NCBI RefSeq assembly: GCF_900109355.1 | Contig: NZ_FOBF01000011.1 | Span: forward strand, 1-64,000 | DNA from: Nonomuraea pusilla | GTDB lineage: Bacteria > Actinomycetota > Actinomycetes > Streptosporangiales > Streptosporangiaceae | Direction: 5' to 3' | DNA length: 64,000 nt | Shown here: positions 8,301 through 17,003 of the stretch, one piece after another | How positions within the stretch are numbered: position 1 is the stretch's first letter | Layout: every line of letters starts with the position of its first letter | Notes under the pieces: generated by a model | Database searches by the model: none | What the model was told of the DNA's origin: nothing | What the model saw: only the letters and a program-made list of their open reading frames with translations | Position numbers and translations under genes: made by a program

Positions 8301-9496
8301 GGCCGGCCTCGCTTGCGGCGCTGGTCGCGGTGGTCCCGCTGGGGGGCCGGTCCGAGGTCGGGCGTCTTGTAGGTGACCAGAGGGATCGTGGTGGCCACGG
8401 GTGTGGCGAGGTCGTGGTGGACGAGGTCGGCGATCACTTGCTCGATGCGCTTGTAGGCCGTCGGCGCCTCCTCGAAGAGGAGCTGGCGGTCGCCGCACAC
8501 CACCAGCGACCCCATCGGCGTGCGGCGCAGCTCTTCGACCGTGTGCTTGGCCCGTCCGCGGCGCAGGGCGTCCGCGCGCGACATCTTGCGGCCCGCGCCG
8601 TGCGCCACGGAGTGGCCGGCGTCCGGCCCGGCGTGGGCGGCCACCAGGTAGGAAGGGGTGCCTCGCGTACCGGCGATGAGCACGTCGCGGCCGTCACCGG
8701 GCGCCGCCCCCTTGCGGTGCAGGTAGCTGCCGTCGCGGAGCTCGACCAGGTTGTGGCACTGGTCGAGGATCGGCTCGGTGGGCTCGGCCCCCAGCGCGTG
8801 GGCGACCCGGGCGGCCAGCAGCCGCCGGTTGAGCGACCCCCACCGTACGGCCTCGTCATGCATCGCCAGGTACGCGCCGGGATCAGGGGCGGGACCAGCG
8901 CCGTGGACCGCGGTGTGCTCGCGCAGGATCCGTTCGCCCAGCCCGCGGGAACCGCTGTGGACGATGAGAACCAGGTCGCCGGCGGCGAGGCCGAGACGGG
9001 CGGCGTGGCCCGGCTCGAAGACGGTCCCGACCCGCGCCAGCTCGACGAAGTGGTTGCCCCGGCCGACCGTCCCGAGGCCCTCGACGTGACCAGCGGGTAT
9101 GCCGTCCTGCGCGACGGCCCAGGCGGGATCGTCGGCATCCCGTTCAGGGTCCAGCGCGCGGTCGAGGTCGGGGAACCGGGCGGCGAGCTTCTCGGGTACG
9201 GCGCGCTTGAGCTTGACGGGGAACACGGCGATGCCGCAACCGATGTCGGAGCCCACCAGGAACGGGTACAGGACGGTCGACGCCATGGCGGCGCCGATGG
9301 GGGCGCCCTTGCCTGGGTGCAGGTCCGGCATGGCGGCGACGTGCGTCATGCCGTCGAGCGCGGCCACCTGATGGCACTGCGCGACGGCATCGGACTCGAT
9401 CCAGCTTGCGGGGGAGGCGAACACGGTGACGGTGGCCGACCCCGTGGCCGGAGGGGACGGCGGCAGGAGCTCCTGCCGGGAGTGTCGCTCAGACAA
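8297..9496 (-). CDS. rtcB: RtcB-family RNA-splicing ligase
   Basis: A 399-residue GTP/Mn-dependent RNA ligase that joins 2',3'-cyclic-phosphate or 3'-phosphate ends to 5'-OH ends. Metal and nucleotide ligands visible: Asp58 and His60 in MPDLHPGKG, Cys87 in GSDIGCG, His149 in GRGNH, His180, and His299 in AHGAGRKMSR, the expected guanylate-accepting histidine. The start codon is TTG (9494-9496) with a weak GAAGAGAG site. The pairing with prfH by a 4-nt overlap marks it as the RtcB2-PrfH ribosome-repair type rather than a tRNA-splicing RtcB. Confidence 0.92.
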   Translation of the reverse strand: MSERHSRQELLPPSPPATGSATVTVFASPASWIESDAVAQCHQVAALDGMTHVAAMPDLHPGKGAPIGAAMASTVLYPFLVGSDIGCGIAVFPVKLKRAVPEKLAARFPDLDRALDPERDADDPAWAVAQDGIPAGHVEGLGTVGRGNHFVELARVGTVFEPGHAARLGLAAGDLVLIVHSGSRGLGERILREHTAVHGAGPAPDPGAYLAMHDEAVRWGSLNRRLLAARVAHALGAEPTEPILDQCHNLVELRDGSYLHRKGAAPGDGRDVLIAGTRGTPSYLVAAHAGPDAGHSVAHGAGRKMSRADALRRGRAKHTVEELRRTPMGSLVVCGDRQLLFEEAPTAYKRIEQVIADLVHHDLATPVATTIPLVTYKTPDLGPAPQRDHRDQRRKRGRP

Positions 9497-9805
9497 GGAC
9501 GCTCTCTTCGCTGAAGAAGGGTATGGGCGGGCGGCATCACGGCACGAGTCGGCGCCGTGGCATCTCGAAGCAGCGGGGTGCTGTCCGTCAGAGCCTCATG
9601 GACACAACGTTCTCTGAGCTCCGCCATGCCAGGCAAGCCATTTTCCGCCGTACGGACCTGCACGGCCGCGCGGCCACCGGCACGGCTGCGCAGATCGGGT
9701 GTCTGGGGCACTCGCTTAGGAGTGCGGTGAGCCGGGGGAGTGGCGGGCGCCGGTTTCGGGGATTCCGATCGCCCGGAGGGGAGGGCGGTCGTCTGGTTGT
9801 GCGGG
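9497..9805. other. intergenic region between rtcB and marR
   Basis: 309 bases holding the minus-strand promoter of rtcB and the 3' end of the MarR gene. I see no coding region, no RtcR-type regulator gene and no clear hairpin. Confidence 0.4.
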
Positions 9806-10222
9806 TCAGGGGTGGCGGAGGGCTGTCACCAGGCGGTCGAGGCCGGGCTCTCCGGACGCGTGGTCGAGGGCTGTGGAGAGGGCGTGTTCGTACGTCGAGG
9901 TCGCCTCGGACTTTCTGGCGCGGCCTTCGTCCGTGATCACGCTGTAGACGCCGCGCCGGTCGTCCGGGCACAGGTCCCTGCGGGTCAGCCCGGCCCGTTC
10001 CAGCCGTCCGACGAGCCGGGTCACCGAGCTCTGGTTGAGTCCGAGCAGGTCGGCGAGGTCCTGCATGCGCAGTTCGCCGCCGGGCGCGTCCGACAGGTGG
10101 CACAGGGCGCGGTACTCCGACAGGCCGAGCCCGTGCCGCTGGAGCGCTACGGCGAGTTCGTGCTCCACCCGGGCGTGCAGCCGCACCACGCCGACCCAGA
10201 CCTCGTCGTCCCTGCTGCTCAT
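9806..10222 (-). CDS. MarR-family transcriptional regulator
   Basis: A 138-residue winged-helix regulator. The recognition part reads LRMQDLADLLGLNQSSVTRLVGRLERAGL (about residues 52-80, cited as a region), followed by the wing DDRRGVYSVITDEG. MarR dimers usually repress a neighbouring efflux or detoxification operon and release DNA on binding a phenolic or cationic ligand. It is divergent from the paired SMR pump genes, and the shared 84-bp gap carries two copies of an 11-bp palindromic motif, so it very likely controls them and itself. Confidence 0.88.
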   Translation of the reverse strand: MSSRDDEVWVGVVRLHARVEHELAVALQRHGLGLSEYRALCHLSDAPGGELRMQDLADLLGLNQSSVTRLVGRLERAGLTRRDLCPDDRRGVYSVITDEGRARKSEATSTYEHALSTALDHASGEPGLDRLVTALRHP

Positions 10223-10240
10223 GACTGCGTACCTCCCGCG

Positions 10241-10282
10241 TTGACAGCCACCCTACATGCATGTACAGAATATGCATGTACA
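10241..10282 (+). promoter_or_regulatory. promoter and twin MarR operator of the SMR operon
   Basis: A -35-like TTGACA at 10241-10246 and TACAGA at 10264-10269 (17-nt spacer) face the efflux genes. ATGCATGTACA occurs twice, at 10257-10267 and 10272-10282, 15 nt apart. The first lies inside the perfect palindrome TACATGCATGTA (10254-10265). The overlap with the -10 region suggests repression. The sites are seen; regulator binding is inferred. Confidence 0.6.
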
Positions 10283-10306
10283 AGCAAGTAAATGAAGGGA
10301 ACCGGC

Positions 10307-10705
10307 ATGGCCTGGATCCACCTGCTCGTGGCGGCCGTCTTCGAGGTCGTCTTCGCGCTCGCCACCAACGCGAGCGAAGGCTTCACCCGGCTCGGGCCGT
10401 CGCTGCTGACGGTGGCCGCCGCCGCGGGCGGCATCTTCTTCCTCAGCCTGGCGCTGAAGACCCTGGACGTCGGCGTCGGCTACACCGTCTGGACCGGCAT
10501 CGGCTCGGTGGGCACGGTCGTGTTCGGCACGCTCGTCTTCGACGAGCCGCTCGGGCCCATGAAGATCGCCGCGTTCGTCCTGATCATCGGCGGTGTCATC
10601 GGGCTGAAGCTCGCCGACCGCCTGACCGCCGCGCCGGCACCCGCGTCGCCCCCGGCGTCCTCGTCCGCGGCGACATCCTCGTCCTCGTCCTCAGCGGCGT
10701 CCTGA
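10307..10705 (+). CDS. SMR-family multidrug efflux subunit A
   Basis: A 132-residue four-helix small multidrug resistance protein that exports quaternary cations in exchange for protons. The core (residues 1-106) shows FEVVFALATNASEGF, LSLALKTLDVGVGYTVWTGIG and GTLVFDEPLG, the usual SMR signature with the membrane-embedded Glu of helix 1 (FE). The last 25 residues are a Pro/Ala/Ser tail not found in its partner. I chose ATG 10307 because GAAGGGA lies 8 nt upstream; the ATG at 10292 overlaps that site. Forms a likely heterodimer with the next gene, as in EbrAB or YkkCD. Confidence 0.88.
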   Translation: MAWIHLLVAAVFEVVFALATNASEGFTRLGPSLLTVAAAAGGIFFLSLALKTLDVGVGYTVWTGIGSVGTVVFGTLVFDEPLGPMKIAAFVLIIGGVIGLKLADRLTAAPAPASPPASSSAATSSSSSSAAS

Positions 10706-10747
10706 CCGGCGGTCTGACAACCGCCCCGCCCGAACCGGAGAATCCCC

Positions 10748-11068
10748 ATGGCCTGGATCTACCTCGGCATCGCCACCGTCTTCGAGATCGCCTTCGCCCT
10801 CGGCACCAACGCCACCCACGGCTTCACCCGCCTGTGGCCCTCGGTCTTCACGCTGCTGGCCGCCGCCGGCGGCGTCTTCACCCTCAGCCTGGCGCTGAAG
10901 ACGCTGGACGTCGGCGTCGGCTACACGATCTGGACCGGCATCGGCTCGGTCGGCACGGTCCTGCTCGGCGCGCTGCTGTACAAGGAGCGGATCACCCCGC
11001 CCAAGCTCGCGTCGTTCGCGGCGATCATCACCGGCGTCGTCCTGCTCAAGCTGGCCTCCGGCGCCTGA
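10748..11068 (+). CDS. SMR-family multidrug efflux subunit B
   Basis: A 106-residue SMR protein of canonical length with four predicted helices, FEIAFALGTNATHGF (helix-1 Glu), LKTLDVGVGYTIWTGIG and a C-terminal helix ending KLASGA. It is about half identical to subunit A, so the pair arose by duplication. It is 42 nt downstream in the same operon. Paired SMR genes usually insert in opposite orientations and function as a heterodimer. Confidence 0.9.
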   Translation: MAWIYLGIATVFEIAFALGTNATHGFTRLWPSVFTLLAAAGGVFTLSLALKTLDVGVGYTIWTGIGSVGTVLLGALLYKERITPPKLASFAAIITGVVLLKLASGA

Positions 11069-11121
11069 GCGGCACGGGCGCGCGGAGACGCGGAGACCCG
11101 GAGACCGCGGAGACGCGGAGA

Positions 11122-11150
11122 GGCCCCGCGGCGCGTGGCGCCGCGGGGCC
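11122..11150. terminator. bidirectional terminator hairpin
   Basis: A 13-bp perfect stem GGCCCCGCGGCGC / GCGCCGCGGGGCC with a 3-nt GTG loop, between the convergent SMR operon and the S1 protease gene. Just before it, 11079-11121 holds about five degenerate copies of a 9-nt CGCGGAGAC-like repeat. Confidence 0.75.
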
Positions 11151-11173
11151 GGGCCGGGCTCGCCGGTGCCCGT

Positions 11174-12280
11174 CTAGTAGATGCTCACCCCGTAGGCGCT
11201 CAGCGCCTCGGTGACCGGCTGGAAGAACGTCGTGCCGCCGCTCGAGCAGTTGCCGCTGCCGCCCGAGGTCAGGCCGAGCGCCGTGCCGCCGGAGAACAGC
11301 GGGCCGCCGCTGTCGCCGCCCTCGGCGCACACCGTCGTCTTGATCATCTCCCGTACGGTGCCCTCGGCGTAGTTGACCGTGGCGTTCAGCGCCGTCACGG
11401 TGCCGCTGTGCAGGCCGGTGGTGCTGCCGCTGCGCTGCACCGACTGGCCGACGTACGCGTTGCCGGCGCCGGTGATGTCGCGCGAGCCGCTGTAGAGGTT
11501 CACGCTGCCCGGCTTGGCGATGCTCGTGTTCGTGTAGCGGACCAGGGCGTAGTCGTTGCCGGGGAAGCTGCTGCCGGAGACGGTGCCGAGCACGGTGGTG
11601 CGGCTGGAGTTGGCGTACCAGGTCGAGGCGATGTTGCCGCAGTGCCCGGCCGTCAGGAAGTAGTACGTGGAGCCGCTCACCACGTTGAAGCCGAGGGAGC
11701 AGCGGTAGCCGCCGCCGTAGATGGCGTCGCCGCCCTGGATGAACAGCTGGAACCTGCCCGGCTCGTTCTCGACGCGCACCGCGGGCGAGGCCTCGCTCGC
11801 CGCCGCGCCGAGCTGGGCGGCCGACTGCTGGTTGGCCTGCTGGACGGCGCCTTCGACCTTGCCGCGCGCGCCGCCGCCGACCGTGCTGTCGACCCACACG
11901 ACGACCTGGTTGGCGGCGGGGTCGACGGCCCACGCGGTGCCCGGCACCCGGGCGGTGCGGTCGAGCTGCGCCATGAGGCCGGCCAGGTGCTCACCGCTGC
12001 GCGGCACCACCTTCGGCACGGCGCCGGCGTCGGTGACCGCCTGCGCGTCGGCGGGGTCGGTGATGGTGACGACCATCTTGCCCTGGGCCTGGTCGAAGTA
12101 CGACCCGGCGGTGCGGTCGCCGAGCCTGCTCTCGGCCGCCGCCGCGGCCGCCGCTGGGTCGGCGCCGGGCTGCGACGGGGGCGGCGACGCCTGGGCGGGT
12201 GAGCCCAGCAGCGCGCTCGCGAGGAGCCCGGCGGCGGCGATCAGACCTGCGCGCCGGGTGCCTAATCCACGGATGCTCAC
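11174..12280 (-). CDS. secreted S1-family serine protease (streptogrisin / alpha-lytic type) with prodomain
   Basis: A 368-residue preproenzyme. Residues 1-32 form a signal peptide (RRAGLIAAAGLLASALLGSP then AQA). About 35-180 is an alpha-lytic-protease-type prodomain. The mature chymotrypsin-fold protease starts near DAIYGGGYRC (about 186). Catalytic triad His213 (TAGHCGN), Asp243 (NDYALVRY) and Ser324 (GGDSGGPL), with Cys pairs as in streptogrisins. The start is the GTG at 12278-12280 with AGGAGG 6 nt upstream; a longer frame lacks a ribosome site. Secreted by Sec or Tat and autoprocessed. Specificity not assigned. Confidence 0.9.
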   Translation of the reverse strand: MSIRGLGTRRAGLIAAAGLLASALLGSPAQASPPPSQPGADPAAAAAAAESRLGDRTAGSYFDQAQGKMVVTITDPADAQAVTDAGAVPKVVPRSGEHLAGLMAQLDRTARVPGTAWAVDPAANQVVVWVDSTVGGGARGKVEGAVQQANQQSAAQLGAAASEASPAVRVENEPGRFQLFIQGGDAIYGGGYRCSLGFNVVSGSTYYFLTAGHCGNIASTWYANSSRTTVLGTVSGSSFPGNDYALVRYTNTSIAKPGSVNLYSGSRDITGAGNAYVGQSVQRSGSTTGLHSGTVTALNATVNYAEGTVREMIKTTVCAEGGDSGGPLFSGGTALGLTSGGSGNCSSGGTTFFQPVTEALSAYGVSIY

Positions 12281-12316
12281 GGAAAGCCTCCTGGGGGGTG
12301 GGGGTGACCTTCCGCA

Positions 12317-12345
12317 AATATGAACACATTCGCCGACAGGAGCAA
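12317..12345 (-). promoter_or_regulatory. probable promoter of the S1 protease gene
   Basis: On the minus strand TTGCTC (12340-12345) and CATATT (12317-12322) are separated by 17 nt, 37 nt upstream of the GTG start. It is one of the few AT-rich patches here. Confidence 0.45.
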
Positions 12346-12737
12346 GACCTTTCCGACTGCTTTTTTGACTACAAGTCATGACCGATGTAGAGGTCGATTT
12401 CCTGGCGAATGGGATCTCCTATCGGATCGGCTCCCGCCCGTTCTACGCCGAACCGACCGCGCTCATCGCGGCGCGGCCGCCGGCCTGGCCGCGTCCAGCG
12501 GAACGCTCTCCGGGCGCAGCGTACAGGGCGAGCATCAGCAGCAGGAGCGGCTGGGAGGCGAGGTCGCGCCGCGCGTCGAGCGCCGCGCGCCGCCCCGCCT
12601 GGCGTCTTCCCCCACCCTGCCGATGTGCGTGACCGGCACGTCGTGACAGGGGCGGCGTGGTGGACCGGGCGGGGCAGGTTTCGGGGGCGCTGGGCGGGAA
12701 CGGGGAGACGACTGCCCCCGACTGCCCCCGTATCGCG
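12346..12737. other. intergenic stretch between protease and hemerythrin genes
   Basis: Roughly 390 bases with open frames but no supported gene. A plus frame from 12378 begins like a real protein but has no ribosome site, becomes low-complexity after about 30 codons and matches nothing I know. The right end carries the leader of the hemerythrin gene with a GACTGCCCCC direct repeat. Confidence 0.35.
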
Positions 12738-12754
12738 AAGGAGAGGATGTCACC

Positions 12755-13318
12755 GTGAACGCTCAGCAGGACGTCATCGACGTGCTGGTCACCGACCACC
12801 GCGAGGTGGAGGAGATGTTCACCCGGCTGGAGGCACTGACCGGCACCGGAGGTGAGGAGGCCAAGCACCTGGCCGAGAAGGTGGTGATCGAGCTGGTGCG
12901 CCACTCGGTGGCCGAGGAGGAGTACCTGTACCCGGCGGCGCGCGAGCACGTTCCGGGCGGCGACGAGGTCGCCGACCACGAGATCAAGGAGCACGCCGAG
13001 GCCGAGCGGACCATGAAGGACCTGGAGCGGCTGGAGCCGGGCGACGCGGAGTTCTGGCCGACGGTGCACCGGCTGATGGACGAGATCCGCCACCACATCC
13101 GCGAGGAGGAGGGCGACCTGTTCCCGAAGCTGCGGCAGGCGTGCACGCCGCAGCAGCTCGTCGAGCTGGGGGAGAAGGTGACCAGGGCGAAGAAGCTGGC
13201 CCCGACCAGGCCGCACCCGTCGGCGCCCGACACGCCGCCCGCCAACAAGCTGCTCGCGCCGGGCGCCGGCCTGGTGGACCGCCTGCGCGACGCCCTCACC
13301 GGCCGCGGCCGTTCCTGA
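12755..13318 (+). CDS. hemerythrin HHE cation-binding domain protein
   Basis: A 187-residue protein. Residues 1-135 form the four-helix hemerythrin-like bundle with His/Glu iron ligands in VTDHREVEEMF, LVRHSVAEEEYLYP, ADHEIKEHAEAE and IRHHIREEEGDLFP. Such proteins bind a non-haem di-iron centre and are linked to oxygen, NO or oxidative-stress handling; the exact role is unknown. The last 50 residues are a basic/Pro-rich tail. The start is GTG at 12755 with GAAGGAGAGG 8 nt upstream. Monocistronic, convergent with the S9 peptidase gene. Confidence 0.9.
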   Translation: MNAQQDVIDVLVTDHREVEEMFTRLEALTGTGGEEAKHLAEKVVIELVRHSVAEEEYLYPAAREHVPGGDEVADHEIKEHAEAERTMKDLERLEPGDAEFWPTVHRLMDEIRHHIREEEGDLFPKLRQACTPQQLVELGEKVTRAKKLAPTRPHPSAPDTPPANKLLAPGAGLVDRLRDALTGRGRS

Positions 13319-13364
13319 TCCCCGCTCCCTCCGCCGCCGGCGGCCGCCCGGGGGCCTGCCGCGG

Positions 13365-15173
13365 TCAGGGCGGGGGCAGGAGGTGGCGCGACAGCCAGGA
13401 CACCACGGTCCCGACGTACGAGACCCGGTTGGACGTCCGCCGGATCTCGTGCCCCTCGTCCGGGAAGATCAGGTGGTCGCACGGCAGGCCGCGCGCCGCG
13501 GCCGCCGCGATCACCTGCTGGGCCTCGTGCAGCGGGACGTTCGTGTCGCGGGCGCCGTGCACCACGAGCAGCGGGGCGGTGATCCGGTCGAAGGCGCGCA
13601 GCGGCGACAGCGCGCGCAGCAGGTCGCGGTCGGCCTCCGGGTGGCCGTACTCGCTGACGGCCGCGGCGGCGATCCACGGCTCCGTCCTGGCGTAGAACGT
13701 CTCGAAGTCCGCGATGCCGCACACGTCCACGCCCGCCCGGAACATCCCCGGGTGGGCGGTGAGCGCGGCGAGCGTCAGGTAGCCGCCGTACGACCAGCCC
13801 ATGCAGGCGATCCTGCCCGGGTCGGCGGCGCCCGTGCGGACGAGCGCGGCGACGCAGTCGGCGACGTCGTCGATCGCGCGGAAGCGCAGCGCCAGGTCGT
13901 CGGCCTCCCGGAAGGCGCGCCCGTAGCCGGCGGAGCCGCGCACGTTCGGCGCGAGCACGCCGATCCCGGCGGCCAGCAGGTTCTGGTAGAGGGGGTTGAA
14001 GGCGGGCCGCTCCTGGTCCTCGGGGCCGCCGTGCAGGTGCACCGCGAACGGCGCCGGGCCGCGCGCGCCGGGCGGCCGGTAGAGCCAGGCGGCCAGTTCC
14101 AGCCCGTCCCTGGCGCGGATCCGCACCGGTTCCGCCCCCGCCGCGCCGGGCAGCGGCCCCGCGCCCGCCACCCGCGCGCAGCCGCCGCCGTCCAGGTCGC
14201 ACACGAGCACATGGGACGGCTCGGTCGGGCTCTCGGCCGCGAGGACGGCCAGGGAGCCGTCCAGGGACGTCCGCACCGAGGTGACGACGTCGGCGGGCGG
14301 CGGGGGAAGCGCCCTGGCCCGCCCGGTCTCCGTCTCGACGACGGCCAGCTCGGAGCGGCCGTCCACGTTCCACACGAGGACGGCCCTGCGCCCGTCGGGG
14401 CTGAGCGAGAACCGGTCCAGCTCGGCGTCGGGCCGCTCGGCCAGCACCGCGGCCTCGCCGCCCGCGGGCACGGCGACGAGCGCGGCCCTGTCCCGCCCCG
14501 CGTCCGACAGCAGGTACGCCACGTCGCCCAGGGGCGGCAGGGCTCCGTGGTCGGTCGTGCCCGGCAGTCCGGGCAGCAGCTCCCGCTCCTCGCCTGGCGG
14601 GTGCCCGGAGGGCAGCGCCGCCAGGGACATCCGCCTCCTGCCGCGCGGCCCGCGCCGCAGCAGCACGGCCGCGTGGTCGCGGCTGGCGGCGGCGGGCCAC
14701 AGCAGCGGGCCCGCGGCGACGACCTGGCGCGCCCCGGTGGCGGCGTCGGCGAGCACCGCCTCGGTGCGTCCCTCCGCGGAGGTCTCGGCGAGGAGCAGCA
14801 CGTCGCCGCGGTGGGTCCAGCGCACGAACGACGCGGACCCGCCCGGGGGCGCGGCGAGGGGGCGCAGGTCGCCGCCGTCGGGGCGTACCGTCCAGACCTG
14901 GGTGTGCTCGCCGCCGCCGGGGGCCACCAGCACCGCCAGCCGCTCGCCGGTCGGCGACCAGCTCACGTCCGCCACCGGCTGCGGGCCGGTGTCCACGGGG
15001 TGCGCGGGCGCGCCGCCGGCGAGCGGCGTGATCCAGACACGGGGCGAGCCGTCCTCGTCGCCGACGTAGACGACGGCGTCGTCGCCGGGCGCGAGCGCCG
15101 GTCTGCGGCAGCTCCACGCGGTCAGCGCCGCGTGGGCGGGCAGGCGGGCCCCGCCGGTCAGCAGCTCCGCCAT
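13365..15173 (-). CDS. S9-family serine peptidase (acylaminoacyl-peptidase / prolyl-oligopeptidase type)
   Basis: A 602-residue two-domain enzyme. An N-terminal beta-propeller (about 30-330) is followed by an alpha/beta-hydrolase domain with Ser461 in GWSYGGY, Asp543 in HGARDTNVP and His575 in DEGHEI. It should cleave short or N-blocked peptides in the cytoplasm, as no signal peptide is seen. The ATG (15171-15173) overlaps the stop of the upstream amidotransferase gene (TGATG), so the genes are translationally coupled. A long antisense-side extension of its frame into the upstream gene is only read-through, not a fusion. Confidence 0.9.
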   Translation of the reverse strand: MAELLTGGARLPAHAALTAWSCRRPALAPGDDAVVYVGDEDGSPRVWITPLAGGAPAHPVDTGPQPVADVSWSPTGERLAVLVAPGGGEHTQVWTVRPDGGDLRPLAAPPGGSASFVRWTHRGDVLLLAETSAEGRTEAVLADAATGARQVVAAGPLLWPAAASRDHAAVLLRRGPRGRRRMSLAALPSGHPPGEERELLPGLPGTTDHGALPPLGDVAYLLSDAGRDRAALVAVPAGGEAAVLAERPDAELDRFSLSPDGRRAVLVWNVDGRSELAVVETETGRARALPPPPADVVTSVRTSLDGSLAVLAAESPTEPSHVLVCDLDGGGCARVAGAGPLPGAAGAEPVRIRARDGLELAAWLYRPPGARGPAPFAVHLHGGPEDQERPAFNPLYQNLLAAGIGVLAPNVRGSAGYGRAFREADDLALRFRAIDDVADCVAALVRTGAADPGRIACMGWSYGGYLTLAALTAHPGMFRAGVDVCGIADFETFYARTEPWIAAAAVSEYGHPEADRDLLRALSPLRAFDRITAPLLVVHGARDTNVPLHEAQQVIAAAAARGLPCDHLIFPDEGHEIRRTSNRVSYVGTVVSWLSRHLLPPP

Positions 15174-16954
15174 CACACCCCGTGGGCCTGCAGCCACAGC
15201 TCCAGGAGCCCGATCTGCCACAGCGTGCTGACCCCGGTCGGCGTCCTGTGCCCGTCCGGTTCGGCGAGCAGCCGGTCCACGCACTCGCGGCGGAACAGCC
15301 CGCGCGCGGCGGGGCCGGTCAGGGCGTCGCGGACGAGCTCCAGCACCGGCCCGTCCACGTGGCGCACGGCGGGGACGGGGAAGTAGCCCTTGGGACGGTC
15401 CACGACCTGCCCGGGCAGCAGCCCGCGGGCGGCGTCCTTGAGCACGCCCTTGCCGCCACCCGCCAGCTTCAGCTCGGGCGGGCAGGCCGCGGCCAGCTCG
15501 ACCAGCTCGTGGTCGAGGAACGGCGTGCGCGCCTCCAAGCCGTGCGCCATGGTCATGTTGTCCACCCGTTTGACCGGGTCGTCCACGAGCATGGCGGTCG
15601 TCTCCAGGCGCAGGACGGCGTCGAGCGCGGTGTCGGCGCCCGGCCGGTCCAGGTGGCCGCGGACGAACGCGCCGCTCGCGTCGTGACCGGCCAGGTGGGC
15701 GGGGGCGACGACGCCGGCCAGCTCGGCGTGCGGCCGGTCGAAGAACTCCCTGGCGTACACGTCGGCGGCCCGCTCGCGCGGCACCCCGGCGAGCGGCGGG
15801 AACCAGCGGTAGCCGGCGAACACCTCGTCGGCGCCCTGCCCCGACTGCACGACCTTCACGTGCCTCGCGACCTCCCGCGACAGCAGGTGGAAGGCGACGC
15901 AGTCGTGGCTGGCCATCGGCTCGCTCATCGCGTGCACCGCCTGCTCCACCGCGGACGCCACCCGGTCGGCGGGGACGCGGACGCGCTGGTGCTTCGTCCC
16001 GAACCGCTCGGCCACCAGGTCGGAGTAGGCGAACTCGTCGCCCTGCTCGCCGCCCGCCGCGTCGAACCCGATGCTGAACGTCAGCAGGTCGTGCTGCCCC
16101 TGCTCGGCCAGCAGCGCGACGATGACGCTGGAGTCGAGGCCGCCCGACAGCAGCACCCCCACGGGCACGTCGGCCACCATGCGCCTGCGCACGGCGGCGC
16201 GCAGCGCGTCGAGCACCGCCTCGCGCCACTCGCCCGCGCCCATCCCCGCCGCCCCCGGGACGGCGTCGCGGGTGTGGGACGGCTCCCAGTAGCGCACGTC
16301 CGCGGTCGTCCCGTCGGCCTCGACGGTCCGTACGGTGGCGGCGGGCAGCTTGCGCACGCCCGCGAGCACGGTCCGCTCGCCGGGCACCAGCGAGTGGAAC
16401 GTCATGTAGTGGTGCAGCGCCACCGGGTCGACGGAGGTGTCGACGCCCCCGGCGGCGAGCAGCGCGGGCAGCGTGGAGGCGAAGCGCAGCCGCCGGGCGT
16501 CGCGGGTGACGTACAGCGGCTTGACGCCGAGGCGGTCGCGGGCCAGCGTCAGCCGCCCGGTGCCGCGCTCGTGGACGGCGAAGGCGAACATGCCCTGGAA
16601 GCGTTTGACGCAGCGCGGCCCCCACCGGTGGAACGCCTTGACCAGCACCTCCGTGTCGGACGTGGACGCGAACCGGTAGCCGGCGCGGCGCAGCTCGTCG
16701 CGCAGCTCACGGTAGTTGTACAGGCAGCCGTTGAAGACGGCCGCGAGGCCCAGCGCGGCGTCCACCATCGGCTGGGCCGCCTTGTCGGACAAGTCGATGA
16801 TCTTCAACCTGCGGTGCCCGAAGGCGACGGGGCCGAGCGACCAGTGGCCGGACCCGTCGGGGCCGCGCTCGTGCATCGTCTCGGTCATCCGGGCGACCGC
16901 GCCGATGTCGGCCGCCTCGCCGTCGAACCGGATCTCGCCGCTCACGCCACACAT
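15173..16954 (-). CDS. asparagine-synthase-family amidotransferase, AsnO / N-acetylglutaminylglutamine amidotransferase-like
   Basis: A 593-residue glutamine-dependent amidotransferase. The class II GATase domain (1-200) has nucleophile Cys2 (MCGVSGEIRF). The synthetase domain has the PP-loop SGGLDSS at 270-276. The N-terminal pattern GEIRFDG...RRLKIIDLSDKAAQPMVD resembles the AsnO group that makes the osmolyte N-acetylglutaminylglutamine amide better than ordinary AsnB. The usual partner, a GNAT/ATP-grasp Ngg synthetase, is absent; a carboxylate-amine ligase precedes it instead. AGAGGAGA lies before the start. A peptide-amide product is an inference. Ordinary asparagine synthesis remains possible. 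Confidence 0.8.
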   Translation of the reverse strand: MCGVSGEIRFDGEAADIGAVARMTETMHERGPDGSGHWSLGPVAFGHRRLKIIDLSDKAAQPMVDAALGLAAVFNGCLYNYRELRDELRRAGYRFASTSDTEVLVKAFHRWGPRCVKRFQGMFAFAVHERGTGRLTLARDRLGVKPLYVTRDARRLRFASTLPALLAAGGVDTSVDPVALHHYMTFHSLVPGERTVLAGVRKLPAATVRTVEADGTTADVRYWEPSHTRDAVPGAAGMGAGEWREAVLDALRAAVRRRMVADVPVGVLLSGGLDSSVIVALLAEQGQHDLLTFSIGFDAAGGEQGDEFAYSDLVAERFGTKHQRVRVPADRVASAVEQAVHAMSEPMASHDCVAFHLLSREVARHVKVVQSGQGADEVFAGYRWFPPLAGVPRERAADVYAREFFDRPHAELAGVVAPAHLAGHDASGAFVRGHLDRPGADTALDAVLRLETTAMLVDDPVKRVDNMTMAHGLEARTPFLDHELVELAAACPPELKLAGGGKGVLKDAARGLLPGQVVDRPKGYFPVPAVRHVDGPVLELVRDALTGPAARGLFRRECVDRLLAEPDGHRTPTGVSTLWQIGLLELWLQAHGV

Positions 16955-17003
16955 ACGTCTCCTCTGGAGTCGGTCGGTCAGCCGGATCGGCCCGGTCGGG
17001 CGC

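Noticed and set aside
13365..16625. An apparent 1086-residue frame joining the S9 peptidase with sequence from the amidotransferase gene
   Set aside because: The upstream half is an out-of-frame reading of the amidotransferase gene. The real peptidase start is the ATG overlapping its stop.
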